The notes under the pieces were generated by a model, which saw only the letters and a program-made list of their open reading frames with translations, searched no databases and was not told the DNA's origin. A stretch of 64,000 nucleotides of DNA from Pseudopithomyces maydicus. Its lineage: Eukaryota > Ascomycota > Dothideomycetes > Pleosporales > Didymosphaeriaceae. Shown here one piece after another: positions 1-11,607 of this stretch. Made by a program: the position numbers and the translations under genes. How positions within the stretch are numbered: the first letter of the stretch is position 1; each line of letters opens with the position of its first letter. The DNA is taken from contig JANTUC010000001.1 of assembly GCA_026873275.1 (NCBI GenBank), forward strand, positions 2,976,001 to 3,040,000, read 5' to 3'.

Positions 1-638
1 TGGAATAACGCCACAAGCAATTTACCTACATAGATTCGTGACAGACTCGGCAGTTTTCAAAATTCATGGCTCATTTTCTTCGACCGGAATTTTTAGAAAG
101 CTTACAACAATTTAAGAGGTGGTAAAGTATCGAGTACCACGATCTCAGCTATACATGTAGTAAATGGTCAAGAGATTGCGTTGATCATGTCCAAAATCAC
201 CCCCAGGAGGAATAACTAGCCCATGTGACTTTGGATAGGGGGATCCTAGATGGTTCGTTTGCGGACTTCTTCAGTATATAGTAGATCAACACTTGAACAC
301 TACACAGGTGTACACATAGTGTATACTATGAAGCCAGAAACACACTAGCCACAATCGGATACCCCATTTCTTTAGGCAGCAACTTCGGACTCCCGCCCTG
401 CGCTGAAATCACCGTAAGGCACAGCATCTAGCAAAGTTTCACTCCAACTTGGCAACCGCAATTTTACAAGATACCGTTCTTCATCAGAACCGATTTCTTT
501 GATTTACAAATTTCGTCCCCAGCTGTGTTCATCAACGTATTGGATGGTTTTTACGTTTATCTTAGAACTCGCCCCGCGTCCAAGAAACCAAAATCAAATA
601 ACGCAAAATTTTATTTGATTACACAGAAAAGTCCACAA
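1..638. other. left-edge intergenic sequence
   Basis: I see no convincing coding region, RNA gene or repeat here. The stretch is fairly AT-rich and holds only short open frames. It presumably includes the promoter of the small gene starting at 639. Confidence 0.5.
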
Positions 639-1076
639 ATGGCAGAAAACATCAAAGAGCGAAGCGAGCCATGGACCCTTGAATATTTCCGTAGACTCAT
701 TCCAATGAAGAACCCCATCACAGCAAAATGGGACGTACCACTCAAGTACGAAGAGTACGTCTATCTCCTGAGAGGTTTCCGAGCGATGGACATGGACGAC
801 AAGTGGGCGATATTTGCCGACGTGCCCGATGCCAATGGAAACACCACTGTACGATACACCAGGAGCTGGACAGGGTATGAGCAGATCGCGCTCGATGTCG
901 TAGCAGGGGATCTCAGCAATACTGATATCGATGCTTGGGCGAAGATCGTGAGCGTTACGTGGGAGAAGAGAGATAAGTCAGCGGGGTATCTTTCGGGGGA
1001 GGCGGACGTAAAGGAAACTGCCATGAGACTGTATGAGATTCTTATTGTGGAACAAGAACAGATGAGGCGACGGTGA
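639..1076 (+). CDS. small hypothetical protein, 145 aa
   Basis: This is a single open frame starting at the first in-frame ATG; the frame is open further upstream, but only from a GTG. I do not recognise the family. The product is soluble-looking and acidic, with no signal peptide or membrane segment. It is rich in aromatic residues near the N-terminus (EPWTLEYFRRL, KYEEYVYLLRGFRAM) and ends in a charged helix (EILIVEQEQMRRR). The balanced composition and steady open frame suggest a real gene. An upstream exon is possible. It is convergent with the Usa1-like gene, whose stop is about 240 bp away. No function is assigned. Confidence 0.55.
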   Translation: MAENIKERSEPWTLEYFRRLIPMKNPITAKWDVPLKYEEYVYLLRGFRAMDMDDKWAIFADVPDANGNTTVRYTRSWTGYEQIALDVVAGDLSNTDIDAWAKIVSVTWEKRDKSAGYLSGEADVKETAMRLYEILIVEQEQMRRR

Positions 1077-1319
1077 GAATGTCATGCGCCTACCTGATTA
1101 TCATGCAATACAATCATTGATCTGTTTGCGGAGGAGGTTAATGGGTGGTTTCGAATTGAATGGGCCGTCATGAACGGACACGGCAGCCCGGGGATATCCT
1201 ATGCTAAATCATGCAAACCCATCGTAAATCGCCACGCTCCTTGATGTCTAGATGTACACGACTTCCTAGCACTGTCATATCATGCTTTGAAACCCCCGCT
1301 CGAAGTCATGGTGTATGCT

Positions 1320-3829
1320 TTAGTCCACGTCTGCATCTTCATCCTCTACACGAGCTGCTTTGCCTTTCCCTTTGCTGCTGGAAGCTTCAGCGCCAGGCTC
1401 GTTTTTCGTACCCTGGACCTCTTCACTCTTCACAGTGCCACTACCCTCTCCATGCTTTATCGCCTCAGCCTGTTTCTCATTATTTTTCTGCTCCTCCTCC
1501 CTTCGACGGGCCTCTTCTTCTTGTCGTTCTTCCTCGGCCACTCGCTCAGCCCTCACACGTTCTTCCTGTGCCTGTACCATGCGCTCGCCGATACCTGGCC
1601 ACAGACTCGCCACAAATATGGCGAATGCGCGTTCAGCCGTCCTCAAGGACTCCCGCACCCATCCAACCCGTTGGTCGCGATGTTGCTGTTGCAGTCTACG
1701 TGCCGTCTCTTCCGGGGTAGGATTGCGGCCAGTCTGCGCCCGCTGTACCCCGGCGCCCGCAGGCCGATTGTCGACTGCCGCAGCATGGTTGCCGGCACGG
1801 TCGGGTAGACCAAGTGCACCAGGTGGAAGGAGGGACTCCAGATACTGACGAACAGCAGTGAAATGCTCTTCGAAGATACCAACTTGGGCGAGATAGACAA
1901 TACCAGCAATGAGGCAGATCATGAGTGGCCGATACCAACCACCACCGCCTGCGAAGAAGTAGACGAACACAGCCAGCTTGAATATCAGCCATATATGACC
2001 TGCAATGTTATCCACACGATTGACTTGCGGTGCTGGTTCAACAGGCGCAGCTTGAGGCTGGACAGGGTTCGCATTAGCATTAACATCCGCGTTCGCGTTC
2101 GCGTTCGGGGCTTGGGCTTGGTTTGCATCCTGGGCCGGCTGTGGGCCTTGTGCAGGTTGGGTAGTAGTCGGTTGTAGCACATGCGCGGGTAATCTAGGGA
2201 TGGAGTTCTGAAGACCGATTTGGCGTCCAACGTGACCAAGCTGGAGTCTATTGGAGTTGAACTGCTGAGAGAACGTCTGAAAAGGCATTGTCGGGGGACC
2301 AGTGCTGTAAGTGCCTTGCTGATCGAATAAAATTCCGACGGGTCCTTGTGGGCTAGACAGAATGAATAACTCAGTGGGCACATTGGAAGACGGCGATTGA
2401 GAGGGTTGCTGAGTTTGCATTAAAGTAGATGCTGAAGGAATACTTGACGGGATGGAACCACTTGTACCCGATTGGGGGATTCGGTCAAGTAGCCTGTTGA
2501 ATTCTTCTGCCTGACGGCGCATGTCTAATGCTGCCTCTTGCAATGACACAAAATCACGGTTTTGCGCCATCAGCGGATTCGTTGTGAGGGCCGCAAGGCC
2601 TCGATCCATGATGTCTAAGCCCATTATGAGATTGCGTACAGTGAGCCTGATCTGATTTATGCGCCATGAAGGTGGATTCGCGGCTGCGAGAGCACTGATC
2701 GACGCAGCTTGGCCAGCTGGCGGCTGAAGAAGAACCCGAACATTCTCCATCTCTTGCCTTGCATGCTCCATGGTCGTCCTCATGCGCTGGAGTGTGTGGT
2801 CTTCGTTTCCAGGGGCAGGCGATGACGTTCGCAGAGCTGTAGGACCAGAACCGGGGCCATTCTGGGGACGAAGCGCGGCCAAACGAGCATGAAGCTGATC
2901 ATCTGCAGGCATGTTTGCTGGGTGGGGAAACGGCCGCGGGAGGATGGGCTGCTGCTGATTCGGGTTCACAGCGATGTTTGTCATGTTGTTCCAAGTCACC
3001 GTCCAGCGTTCTCCGTTAGGGCCGACAGCTTCTTGTCGCACAGTCCGTGTGTGACCGCCAGGGAGGTTCGGCAAGCCCAAGGGCACCCGCTGAGCCCCCT
3101 GCTGTCCTGGTACCCCTCCCTCCTGAGCAGGTGTGCCTGGTTGCTGAGGCGGCTGTGCCAACGGTGGGTTCAAGATGGCCTGCGCGAACTGGAGGTGGGG
3201 CGGAAGAGGCACCGGGCGAGGTCCCAGGGGATTCAGAGGCGGGTGGTGGTGATGGTGGTGGTGCGGGTGATGATGGTGGTGTGCCTGGGGCGCGGGTGGC
3301 TGCGAGTTTGGTCGGGGCTCTGGTATGGTCCGGAATGGATTTGCTTGCAAGGGACTCTGCGGAAGGCCCGGTTGCAATGGGTTCGGCGGGGCTGTCGAGG
3401 AGCGAGGGGCTGGCGACGGCGCAGACGCGGCGGAGGGAAGCTCGCGCAGGACGAGATGGAGGCTCTGGTCTTTGGATTCACGGATCTGCTCTGCGTAAGC
3501 GACATGCAACGCTGGGTGGACGTTGTAGGGCGGGCACAGAGGCGACCTGAGTGGAGGTTCCCCCAGCGTGCGACCCATTACCGTGGTTGACTGACATTGT
3601 CGATTCCGAAGACTTGCTGCAGCGTGTCGCTGTCATTGGCCACGACACGGCCTCGGTATATCAGGCGCATGCGGTCGATGGCCGGTCTGCTCGGGGCGGC
3701 ATCGTGTATCCGCTGTCGCAGCTCCCTCACGGTGGTGGCGGCGGGGAGGCCTGGCAGGTGGATGCCGCCCTCCACCTCGGTCGACGGCGACAGGACCTTG
3801 AGGTTGATGGTCGGCGGCTCTTCAGCCAT
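1320..3829 (-). CDS. ubiquitin-like-domain membrane protein, Usa1/HERP-like (ERAD)
   Basis: Exon 1 (3829 to about 3596) encodes a ubiquitin-like fold start: NLKVLSPSTE, TVRELRQRI, RMRLIYRGRVV. A short intron (about 3486-3595; the exact acceptor is ambiguous among closely spaced AGs) joins it to IRESKDQSLHLVLREL, the last strand of the same fold. The roughly 800-aa product then has long Pro/Gln/His-rich low-complexity stretches, including a His-rich run near residue 150. Two adjacent hydrophobic segments follow (HIWLIFKLAVFVYFF; LMICLIAGIVYLAQVGIF), then a charged Glu/Lys/Arg tail. An N-terminal ubiquitin-like domain plus a paired membrane hairpin is the layout of Usa1/HERP, the ER scaffold of the HRD1 ubiquitin-ligase complex. 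The ERAD role is inferred from architecture only. An Asn-Ala repeat (NANANADVNANAN) lies just before the membrane part. Confidence 0.7.
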
Positions 3830-4278
3830 GGTCGCAGCGGGCGGGTGTGTTTGGGGTGCGAGGTGGTCGTGCGGGTGCAGCGGGCGTGACTGGATACGTT
3901 GCGCTTAACGCTTAGAAGCTCGGGGAAGAAGCCACGCAGCGGCGGCTGGTGGGTGCACGCAGCAAAGTGAGGGGAGAGTCTGCAGGCGGCCCAGTCAGCA
4001 AGCACGCACCAAGGTGAAGGTGTCCTGCCTCGCGACTGTACCGCGGTCAAGAAGCTGGTCTCGGCATGGCGCGCAGGGTGAAGCAAACCCTCAGCCCTAC
4101 GACAGCTTCACGAGACGAGCGTGTCGCCGCCAAGCAGCGTGGGGATACGTCATTGGCCTAGAAAAAAGAACTATGCACTGGCGGCGAGCCGTCATCCCCC
4201 GACCCACTTGCACCTTGCATCGAGCCATTCCGTCTCCTCCACTGCAGTCCGAACCCTGACCCGCCCCATGGAGTAGCA
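3830..4278. promoter_or_regulatory. shared divergent promoter, Usa1-like gene / PSD1
   Basis: This 449-bp GC-rich gap lies between two start codons that face away from each other, so it must hold both promoters. I see no TATA box or clear operator. Both products act on membranes or the secretory system, so co-regulation is possible but unproven. Confidence 0.45.
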
Positions 4279-5985
4279 ATGGCTTCTCTACGCGCTTACC
4301 AGCTCCCCCACGCCGTCCTAAGAGCCCGGCACCCGCAGGCCGTCCACGCCCGTCTGCCGCGCCACTTCTCGTCGTCCCGTCCATGCTTCGACCAGCACTT
4401 CCACCGCAAAGAGTCGTTTAGGTCGCGGCTCAATGCCGCCCTCAAGAACACCAAGATAAAATGGGAGCCCATCCCAATTGCCCTCGGCGTCGCCTTCCTC
4501 GGAGTATGGCAGATGTACCGCATACAACGGAGGGAAACACACACCCAGCGAGACCCGGGTGACGACACCGAAACCGTTGTCGACCCGCAGGGGCGACCGA
4601 AGAAGCGCGAGAGGATACGGCCAAGCGGGCCCTGGTAGGTGGACGACCGCTCTGTGTCACAGTGCATGGCTCATGCCTCTAGGTCCGTCCAGATCATGTC
4701 TACGCTGCCGCTCAAGGCTCTGTCGCGGCTCTGGGGCCGCTTCAACGAGATCGACATCCCGTACTACTTCAGGGTGCCTGGCTTCAAGCTCTACTCCTTC
4801 ATCTTTGGCGTCAAGTAGGCGCCTCCCTCCTCCCAGTACTCCCCGAGCCGCACACTGACTTCGATCAGCCTTGACGAGGTGGCAGAACCTGACCTCCACG
4901 TCTATCCTAACCTTGCCGCTTTCTTCTACCGACAACTTAAGCCCGGAGTCCGTCCTCTGGACCCAGACCCTAATGCTATTCTCTCGCCAGCTGACGGCAA
5001 AGTAATTCAATTTGGAACCATCGAGCACGGAGAAGTTGAGCAGGTCAAGGGCGTGACATACAGTCTGGACGCTTTGCTCGGATCCGTTCGTCCAACAAAG
5101 CCGACACCGCAAGGTCTCGACCACAGGGAACAGGCTAGCGACAAACATACCAAAGTTGGGGCCGACGATGTCATGCGTGCTGACGAGGAGTTTGCGAATG
5201 TGAACGGCATATCTTATACTCTCCCCAACCTGTTCTCAGGACCCTGGCCAAAGGACGGCAAGCCCGCTGACATGCCCACCGACCAATCGACTCCTGCGCA
5301 ACCGTCTTCCGAAGCTGAAGCGAGCGCTGACCTAGCCCTGAGCGAGTCCAACCGGCCATGGTGGGCGCCTGGGAACTCGGTCAAGACTCCCACAGCACTG
5401 TACTACTGCGTCATCTACCTTGCGCCTGGTGACTACCATCGTTTCCATTCGCCAGTATCGTGGGTCGTCGAATCTCGTCGTCACTTTGCCGGCGAGCTGT
5501 TCAGCGTTTCCCCATACCTTCAGCGTACCATGCCCGGTCTGTTCACCTTGAACGAGCGTGTCGTGCTACTTGGTCGTTGGAGATGGGGCTTCTTCTCTTA
5601 CACTCCGGTTGGCGCAACGAACGTCGGATCCATCAAAATCAACTTCGATCGCGAGTTACGCACCAATTCGCTTACCACCGATACGGCAGCTGACCGGGCC
5701 GCTGAAGAAGCCGCGGCGCGTGGAGAACCATACTCTGGATTTGCGGAGGCTACGTACACCAATGCAAGTGCTGTACTAGGAGGCCATGCCTTGAAGAGAG
5801 GCGAAGAGATGGGAGGCTTCCAGCTTGGAAGTACCATTGTACTAGTCTTTGAGGCACCGAAAGGTGTGAGACCCAGCCTAGACGAGGGCTATTGGGGAGA
5901 GAGGAAAGGTGGTTTCAAGTGGAACATCGAAAAAAATCAATATGTAAAGGTTGGCCAGGGCTTGGGCTTCGTAGAGGAGACGTAG
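4279..5985 (+). CDS. PSD1: phosphatidylserine decarboxylase, mitochondrial (PSD1 type)
   Basis: The enzyme converts phosphatidylserine to phosphatidylethanolamine in the mitochondrial inner membrane. Three exons (4279-4634, 4683-4814, 4869-5985) give 534 aa; both introns open with GTAGG and the joins read smoothly. The N-terminus is Arg/Ser-rich, like a mitochondrial presequence. A single hydrophobic segment follows (IPIALGVAFLGVWQMY). Conserved family blocks include PADGKV, the GDYHRFHSP block, and the self-processing motif LGST at residues 482-485, where the Ser becomes the pyruvoyl group on cleavage into beta and alpha chains. Between PADGKV and the GDYHRFHSP block is a roughly 100-residue low-complexity insertion rich in Ala, Ser and Pro, common in fungal forms. 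It is divergent from the Usa1-like gene. Confidence 0.93.
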
Positions 5986-6300
5986 TAAACGGTCAATGGG
6001 GTGGGTTTGATACCAAGCAGATTATGCATGTACGATTTAAGTAAGGGTCATGTAAAAATATGTACTCATACATTCGGGCTAAAGTACAGTATAGCAACAA
6101 CTACTTGCAACTACTAAGCACCAGACGCGTTTCGAATGAGAGCTGACATGTTAGAAGGTTGGAAATGAGGATTGGGATTCATGTTTTTCGCTCAAGCTCT
6201 CATGCCAATCAAACCTCCTTCCTGCTAAACGTACCTCGGCATCTTACCCTGCGGCACGGCGACTTAAGTACACTCAAGGCCTCAAACATAAGCCCTTCGA

Positions 6301-6307
6301 TATAAAT
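6301..6307 (+). promoter_or_regulatory. TATA-like box of the SDR gene
   Basis: TATAAAT lies 60 bp upstream of the ATG at 6367, in a suitable position for a core promoter. Identified by motif only. Confidence 0.4.
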
Positions 6308-6366
6308 TGAACATAGACTAGAGTGTGCAATATTTGCCTCTGTGCATTGGTCCTCATTGTATAATC

Positions 6367-7391
6367 ATGGCAGATATTGATGTCCAACTCCACGACTTTG
6401 CCAACATCTTCTCCCTTCAGGGCAAAATTGCTGTTGTAACTGGAGGCTCGAGAGGTCTGGGCTTGCATGCTGCATCTGGGTATGAGTTTCCAACTTCCAT
6501 CAAACATTCAAAATCTGACCAGGACAAGATTGCTGCAAGCAGGCTGTTCCAAAATCTTCATCACCTCGCGTAGTGGCCCGGCCTGCGAAGCCGCGGTCTC
6601 TGCGCTCAACGCGCTCGCAGGCAAGCTCAGTCTGTCGGGGAAAGCGTATGCCATACCGGCAGACTGCTCCAAGTTGGTTTCCATAGAGGGACTCGTCGCA
6701 GAAGTAGGCAGGCAGACACCTCACGTAGATATACTCTTCGCGAACGCAGGGGCCACGTGGGGGACCAAAAGCTTTGCAGAAGTAGATGAGAAAAATGGGT
6801 GGGATAAAGTTATGGATCTGAATCTCAAGGGTGTCTTCTTCACGATACAAAAGTAAGTGGTCGCGTGCGTGCCCGCTTGTTCACCCTATATGCTTTGCCA
6901 TGCCCTGCCTTTGTCGACCACGCTAGTTCACCTCTCCTTAAACATACTCACTGAGTGCCAACAGGTTTGCGCCATTGCTCCAGCAAAGGGCCTCGATCGA
7001 GGACCCTTCAAGAGTGGTAGTTACTTCTTCAATCGGCGGCCTGACGGTGCACGCCGGGCCTGGCTCTGCGCACTCCTACGTCACGTCCAAAGCAGCGGTT
7101 ATCCATCTAGCGCGGAACCTGGCCGTCGAGCTGGGCCCACGAAACATCCTTGTCAACTGTATTGCGCCGGGTATATTTCCCTCTAAGCTGGCGCATGGGT
7201 TGATCGAGATGAGCGGGGGACCCGAGAAGCTGGGAGACTCGACGCCAAACGGGAGGTTAGGGACGCCAGAGGACATGGCAGCATCGGTAGTGTACTTGTG
7301 CAGCAGGGCTGGGGCGCATATTGTTGGGGGTGTGGTGGTTCTGGATGGAGGACGGTCGTTGGCCGGGCCGATTGCAAGAGTAAAGTTGTAG
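6367..7391 (+). CDS. short-chain dehydrogenase/reductase (classical SDR)
   Basis: This is an NAD(P)-dependent oxidoreductase of unknown substrate. Three exons (6367-6479, 6523-6852, 6965-7391) join cleanly and give 289 aa. The cofactor motif TGGSRGLG is near residue 23. FANAGA stands in the place of the usual NNAG. The catalytic residues are Ser in VVTSSIGG and Tyr/Lys in YVTSK. The C-terminal VVLDGG is typical of FabG-like SDRs. There is no signal peptide or membrane segment. The gene is convergent with the adenine deaminase gene, with stops 83 bp apart. The extended Ser-rich N-terminal lead (MADIDVQLHDFANIFSLQGK) is common in fungal SDRs related to the gluconate 5-dehydrogenase group. The substrate cannot be read from sequence. 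Confidence 0.85.
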
Positions 7392-7473
7392 CAGGCAAGT
7401 CACTAAAATCTGAGCGACGTCACAGACAGATGGCAGTAGCGGGGAAATTGACAGAAAGGTGGACAAAATGTCC

Positions 7474-8534
7474 CTATAGTTTGTTCTGCCATTCCTCAAT
7501 GACGCTTTGGAGGCGTTGGAGCAACTCTGCTTTGCGCTCGTTGCCGCACCAGCTGCCCTCAATACCCGCTTTTACAATGCCCGCCCAGTCTGCAACACTT
7601 AGGCCAAACGCCTCGTGCACGGCGACATAGTTGTCCAGGATGTAGCCACCAAAGTAAGCTGGGTCATCACTGTTGATACTAAACTGTACTCCTGCATCCA
7701 ACAATTTGCGGATCGGTACATCTTTAATCGTGTCCACACAGCGAAGCACCACATTGCTCAAGGGGCATACAGTAAGCATGATCTTGTCGGAAGCAATCTT
7801 CTCCATCAGTTGCTGGTCATCGACAAGTTTGATCCCGTGATCAATGCGAGTGACGCCGAGATTGTGGAGAGCGCTTGAGATGTACGATGCCGGACCTTCT
7901 TCACCAGCGTGTGCGGTGAGCTGAAGGCCGAGATCTTTAGCTTTGCTGTACAGCTCGGTGAAGTTTTCGGGGGAAACTCTTTCTCACTACTGTCTAGTCC
8001 GATGGCGCGCACCATGCCACTCTTGTAACTCTTCTGTACTTCCTCATCGTGGAAGAGTTCCAGGCAATCCTGCGGTGGCAAATGACGCAGGAAGCAGGAT
8101 GTGAGGATGGTGGTAATGCCGAGCTCGGTCTCTGCACGCTTGCAAGCCTTGTGGAATCCTTCCAGCACGGTGGTATACTTGATGCCTCGCGACGTATGGG
8201 CTTGTGGGTCGAAGAAGACCTCGGCGTGGGCGAGCCCGTCCGACGATGCATGTTGGAAGTAGTCCCAAGCAAGCGCTTCAAAATCGGCGGCAGTCACCAG
8301 GGCGGACATGCCAATGTAGTAGTAGTGGAGGAAGTCATCGAGAGAGGTGAACCGTTGGTACCGCTCAAGGAGGGCCTCGGGGGACTTGAAGGCGTCATCG
8401 TCTTGTGGAAGGGTGATTTTGTTCTTTTCAGCAAGGACAAAAAGAACGTGGGGTGTCAGTGCACCTTCCAGATGCATGTGGTGTTCGCATTTCGGCAAAG
8501 AGCGTAGGAAGTCGCGGTAGGAGGGTTCAGCCAT
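7474..8534 (-). CDS. AAH1: adenine deaminase (AAH1 type), frame broken by one base
   Basis: Adenine deaminase converts adenine to hypoxanthine in purine salvage. The N-terminal part reads KCEHHMHLEGAL, giving the metal-binding HxH. The C-terminal part gives HAGEEGP, RIDHGIKL and SINSDDPAYFGG, the remaining metal and catalytic motifs of the adenosine/adenine deaminase family. The two parts lie in different frames. They switch at a run of five G on the + strand (7969-7973) in the middle of a conserved stretch; one more base there would give about 353 aa, the normal length. No GT-AG intron fits. The domain is otherwise intact with every motif present, which favours a sequence error over a pseudogene. 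The KCE..HLEG wording and size match Aah1 better than adenosine deaminase. Confidence 0.85.
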
Positions 8535-11500
8535 GGTTGCTGTAGTTTAGCTGCTGTAGTTTAGCTGCTGCGACCGCACGAAAGGATGGATGACGGGCCG
8601 TCATGGTGGGCTGCGTAGCGGTCCACCTCCTGCTAAAGCCCCTCCCCAAAAGCCAAAGGTGTCTGGTACGCAGAGACTTCATCGGAGCCCGCCGAGCCGT
8701 TGACACGCCGGGGTGGAGGTCGAGTTAAGGCTGCATGGGTTTTCCTGGCTGCCACGTGGTGGAGGCACCACAGTGCTCGCTGACTCGGTTCGTCTTCACG
8801 GACGTCCCTCCAAACTTTCTCTTGTGCTAGAGGCGGAGCCAGAAGCAGAGTCAGAGGCAAGCCCGGGCAGCCAATTCCAAGGAGGGCAGCTCCGAGGGGA
8901 CCGATTGGCCCGGTGGAGGCAAGCGGAGGAAGCAGCGAGCACGATCTACTTACAGCAGGAGGGAGGCAGAGCTGATGAGCACCGAGCAGTGAGTACGAGG
9001 GTACGTACGCGGCCGCCGTCTGCCCTACCCGCATCGTTTCACAATCTTTGTTCGCCACGCAACAGCAGCCTCTACATCCCGAAGCCCCAGACCGATGAGC
9101 AGGCATCCGCGCCCAAGGATCGACACAGCTCGACAACAGCCAGTGTTTGATCGCCACCCAGTTTATCCAACCCAACCAGCACGGCAATCTCGATAGGACA
9201 GGACCCTGAGGATTTGGCATCCGCCTGGGGCCAGGTTGTCTATGGCGATCAGCAGCAGCAACGCTGCAACAGCGGCACGGCGAAGGGCTTCCAAATCCTG
9301 CGTGCGCAGAGGACCCCGGGCGACGCGGAAGCAGCCGGGCGGCTGCAAAGTCGCAAGCAGACTAGCGGGCGTGATGGCACACTGTCCACGGGTGCAGTCT
9401 CAGCGGACGGCCAAGGTTCAAACTGTCGGATGCACGGTACAGGCACAACATCAATTCAATAGTTGACAGCAGAAAGAGGTACCGCGACGTTTTTCGTCGC
9501 ACGCGCAGCAGGGCCAAGCGAGGGCATGAATCCCTTCTGGCACAGCACACAGATGCCCGCCGTGCAGACACAGGCGGATCAGGCGACGGCCCGTTATCGT
9601 CGTCGTCGTCGTCTGGTGGCTGTACCCGACGTCGGCCGTACACGCCTCGGTCCGTGCTGCAAAAAACTCTACGAGCATGGCGTGCGCAATCGTCCCAGGT
9701 AGGCGTTGATCGCACTATGGACGGGCTCGTAAGCGACGTCACGGTCTAGAAGCCGACTCGGCAGTTCCACGTCGACTTTCCCATGCCATCCACCTGGGTT
9801 TAGCATCTCGGCAAGGAGCAGCATCACGGGCCTCCGGCCAAGCGACCGCATCGCCGCTAGAACCACCTAAAAACGTTCTTCGCGTGTGGGTCGCGCGCGC
9901 GCTGAGACGTGGGGAAATTCCCATTTTCCCGGACCAAGGCAAGATGGCCGTCTTCAGCCCGCGCCGAGATCCAAGGCCCGTCTGAGAATGCCTCGATGCC
10001 TGTCTGCCAATGTCCGGACGTGCGCCGTGGATTGACAGGATTCTTGCCCTCTTGAACCTGCCGGTGAGGGGTACCCAACCCTTCGGCGAGGTCGACATGG
10101 CCACTGCCATTCGCCTCCCGCCTCCTTCACTCATGTCTGGAGACGCTAGCTAATCGGAATCATCACGGAACAAGGACGCCTGAGGCCTGCTGTGCCCCGA
10201 AAACTCCCTCCCAGCGCGCCCCCATTCGCCGTGTCGTCGTGCTACTTGCTGTCCGTCAAATCATGACATTCACTACCTGTCGCCCTAGCCAAGCTCCGAG
10301 CCTCCTCCAGCCGAGGGGGAGAAATGAGCCAGCACGGGTACCGATTTACACCAGCATTAGCGAAAATGGTTCCCATCACCTGCTGCTTGCAGCTTTGCCC
10401 CTGCAGCAGCGAGTCGCCAAATTCGTCCTGCACGGCACATTCTGGGGCTAGCCGCCTTGTCATCGTTGTTTCGGGACCACAATCCTTCCATTCTTGTATC
10501 TGAATCGCACTTTTCAGAAGCCGAGAGCAGTTGCCATCTCCTCCTCGCACTACGCACTAGCCACCGGATCTTCATCCGACAACGCTAGGAAACTATGGCA
10601 CGCCCCTAGCCCAATTGATAGCCTTGTTTTCAACACAACGCGTGGGCGTGGGTCCGGCCATCTGGCTACGAACGGGAGCCTGGACAGCGCCCATTCGTTG
10701 ATGCACGGACTTTGATGTTTCCCTTGTGGCGTCGCCTCCCGTTGGTACTATCTCTACGACCAGGTCGTCGAGAACCGTGCGTACCTCCCTGACACATCCA
10801 TCTCTAGTCCCCACAATGTTTTCTGCTGAGCGGAGGCGAATCTCTGGTCTCAAAGATTAACACTTTGACCCCTTGCATTTCCCGGCCCTTTTGCAGTATT
10901 GTACAACTTTGTGCCTGTGAACACACTATACACAATTCAAGAAGAAGACCAAGAAGAAAAAGGTACCGTGGCAAGCGAACCCTGCTTTGTTGCATCTCAC
11001 AAACATGCTCTAGGCGAATACTACCATTCACGCAAACCCGGAGCTGATGATTTGGCGTAACGTCACTTGATGGCACCCACGGTTTTCTCCACTGCCTGAA
11101 AGATCGTCAATTTCATTGCAAGCCGGCATTGCAGGGTCCACTTTGGGTATCTCCCTATCCGACGTTGCGCACAACAGCCATTATTCGGCGTCTGGGTATT
11201 GGTTTAGTCCATGCAGTGTGGATCATAGCAATCCTATCGCGCCCCCTCTCCACCCGTGTCCGTTTCGCTGGGTGGCAGAGCATAGCACGCATCTACTGAG
11301 TGCTTCACCTGACCACATAGTCTGCAGTTGTCCTAAACTTGGACCTCTCACTACTTATTGTAGTGATCTCAGCTCGCCCCGTACGTTAGTCAGCCCAATT
11401 TCGAGGCTACTGCTTGCCCGTGGAGCCGGACTGGGCGTGAGACTAGCGTTGTGTATTAAGCTACCCCGGTCCATTGGTCCTAGGACACACTGACCGCCTG

Positions 11501-11607
11501 AGGCTCGGATAGCTGAGTTAAACTTGGGGTGGCGACCGTCTCGGCTGCTACCGAAAGATTACCGTCCCGCACCCTCAACACACTTCAAACATATCGAGCC
11601 TGATAAC
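8535..11607. other. 3.1-kb gene-poor gap between two divergent genes
   Basis: No open frame here looks coding. The longest (8633-9220 minus, 8713-9150 plus) have no recognisable domain and overlap in antisense. Near 8541-8568 a 14-bp unit containing TGTAGTTTAGC occurs twice in tandem, just upstream of the deaminase start. A (CGT)n run of about five units lies near 9598-9613. The part next to 11607 probably contains the promoter and leader of the Zn2Cys6 regulator. I see nothing else. Confidence 0.5.

Noticed and set aside
7474..8534. Calling adenine deaminase a true pseudogene
   Set aside because: There is only one lesion, all motifs are intact, and the same lesion type hits two other conserved genes, so a sequence error is more likely.
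8633..9220. 195-aa open frame on the minus strand
   Set aside because: No domain, odd composition, and overlapped by an equally long frame on the other strand; no splice or promoter support.
11496..11530. GCTCGGATAGCTGAGTT resembles the start of a tRNA (D-arm/A-box)
   Set aside because: No matching B-box, anticodon stem or acceptor-stem pairing follows within tRNA length.
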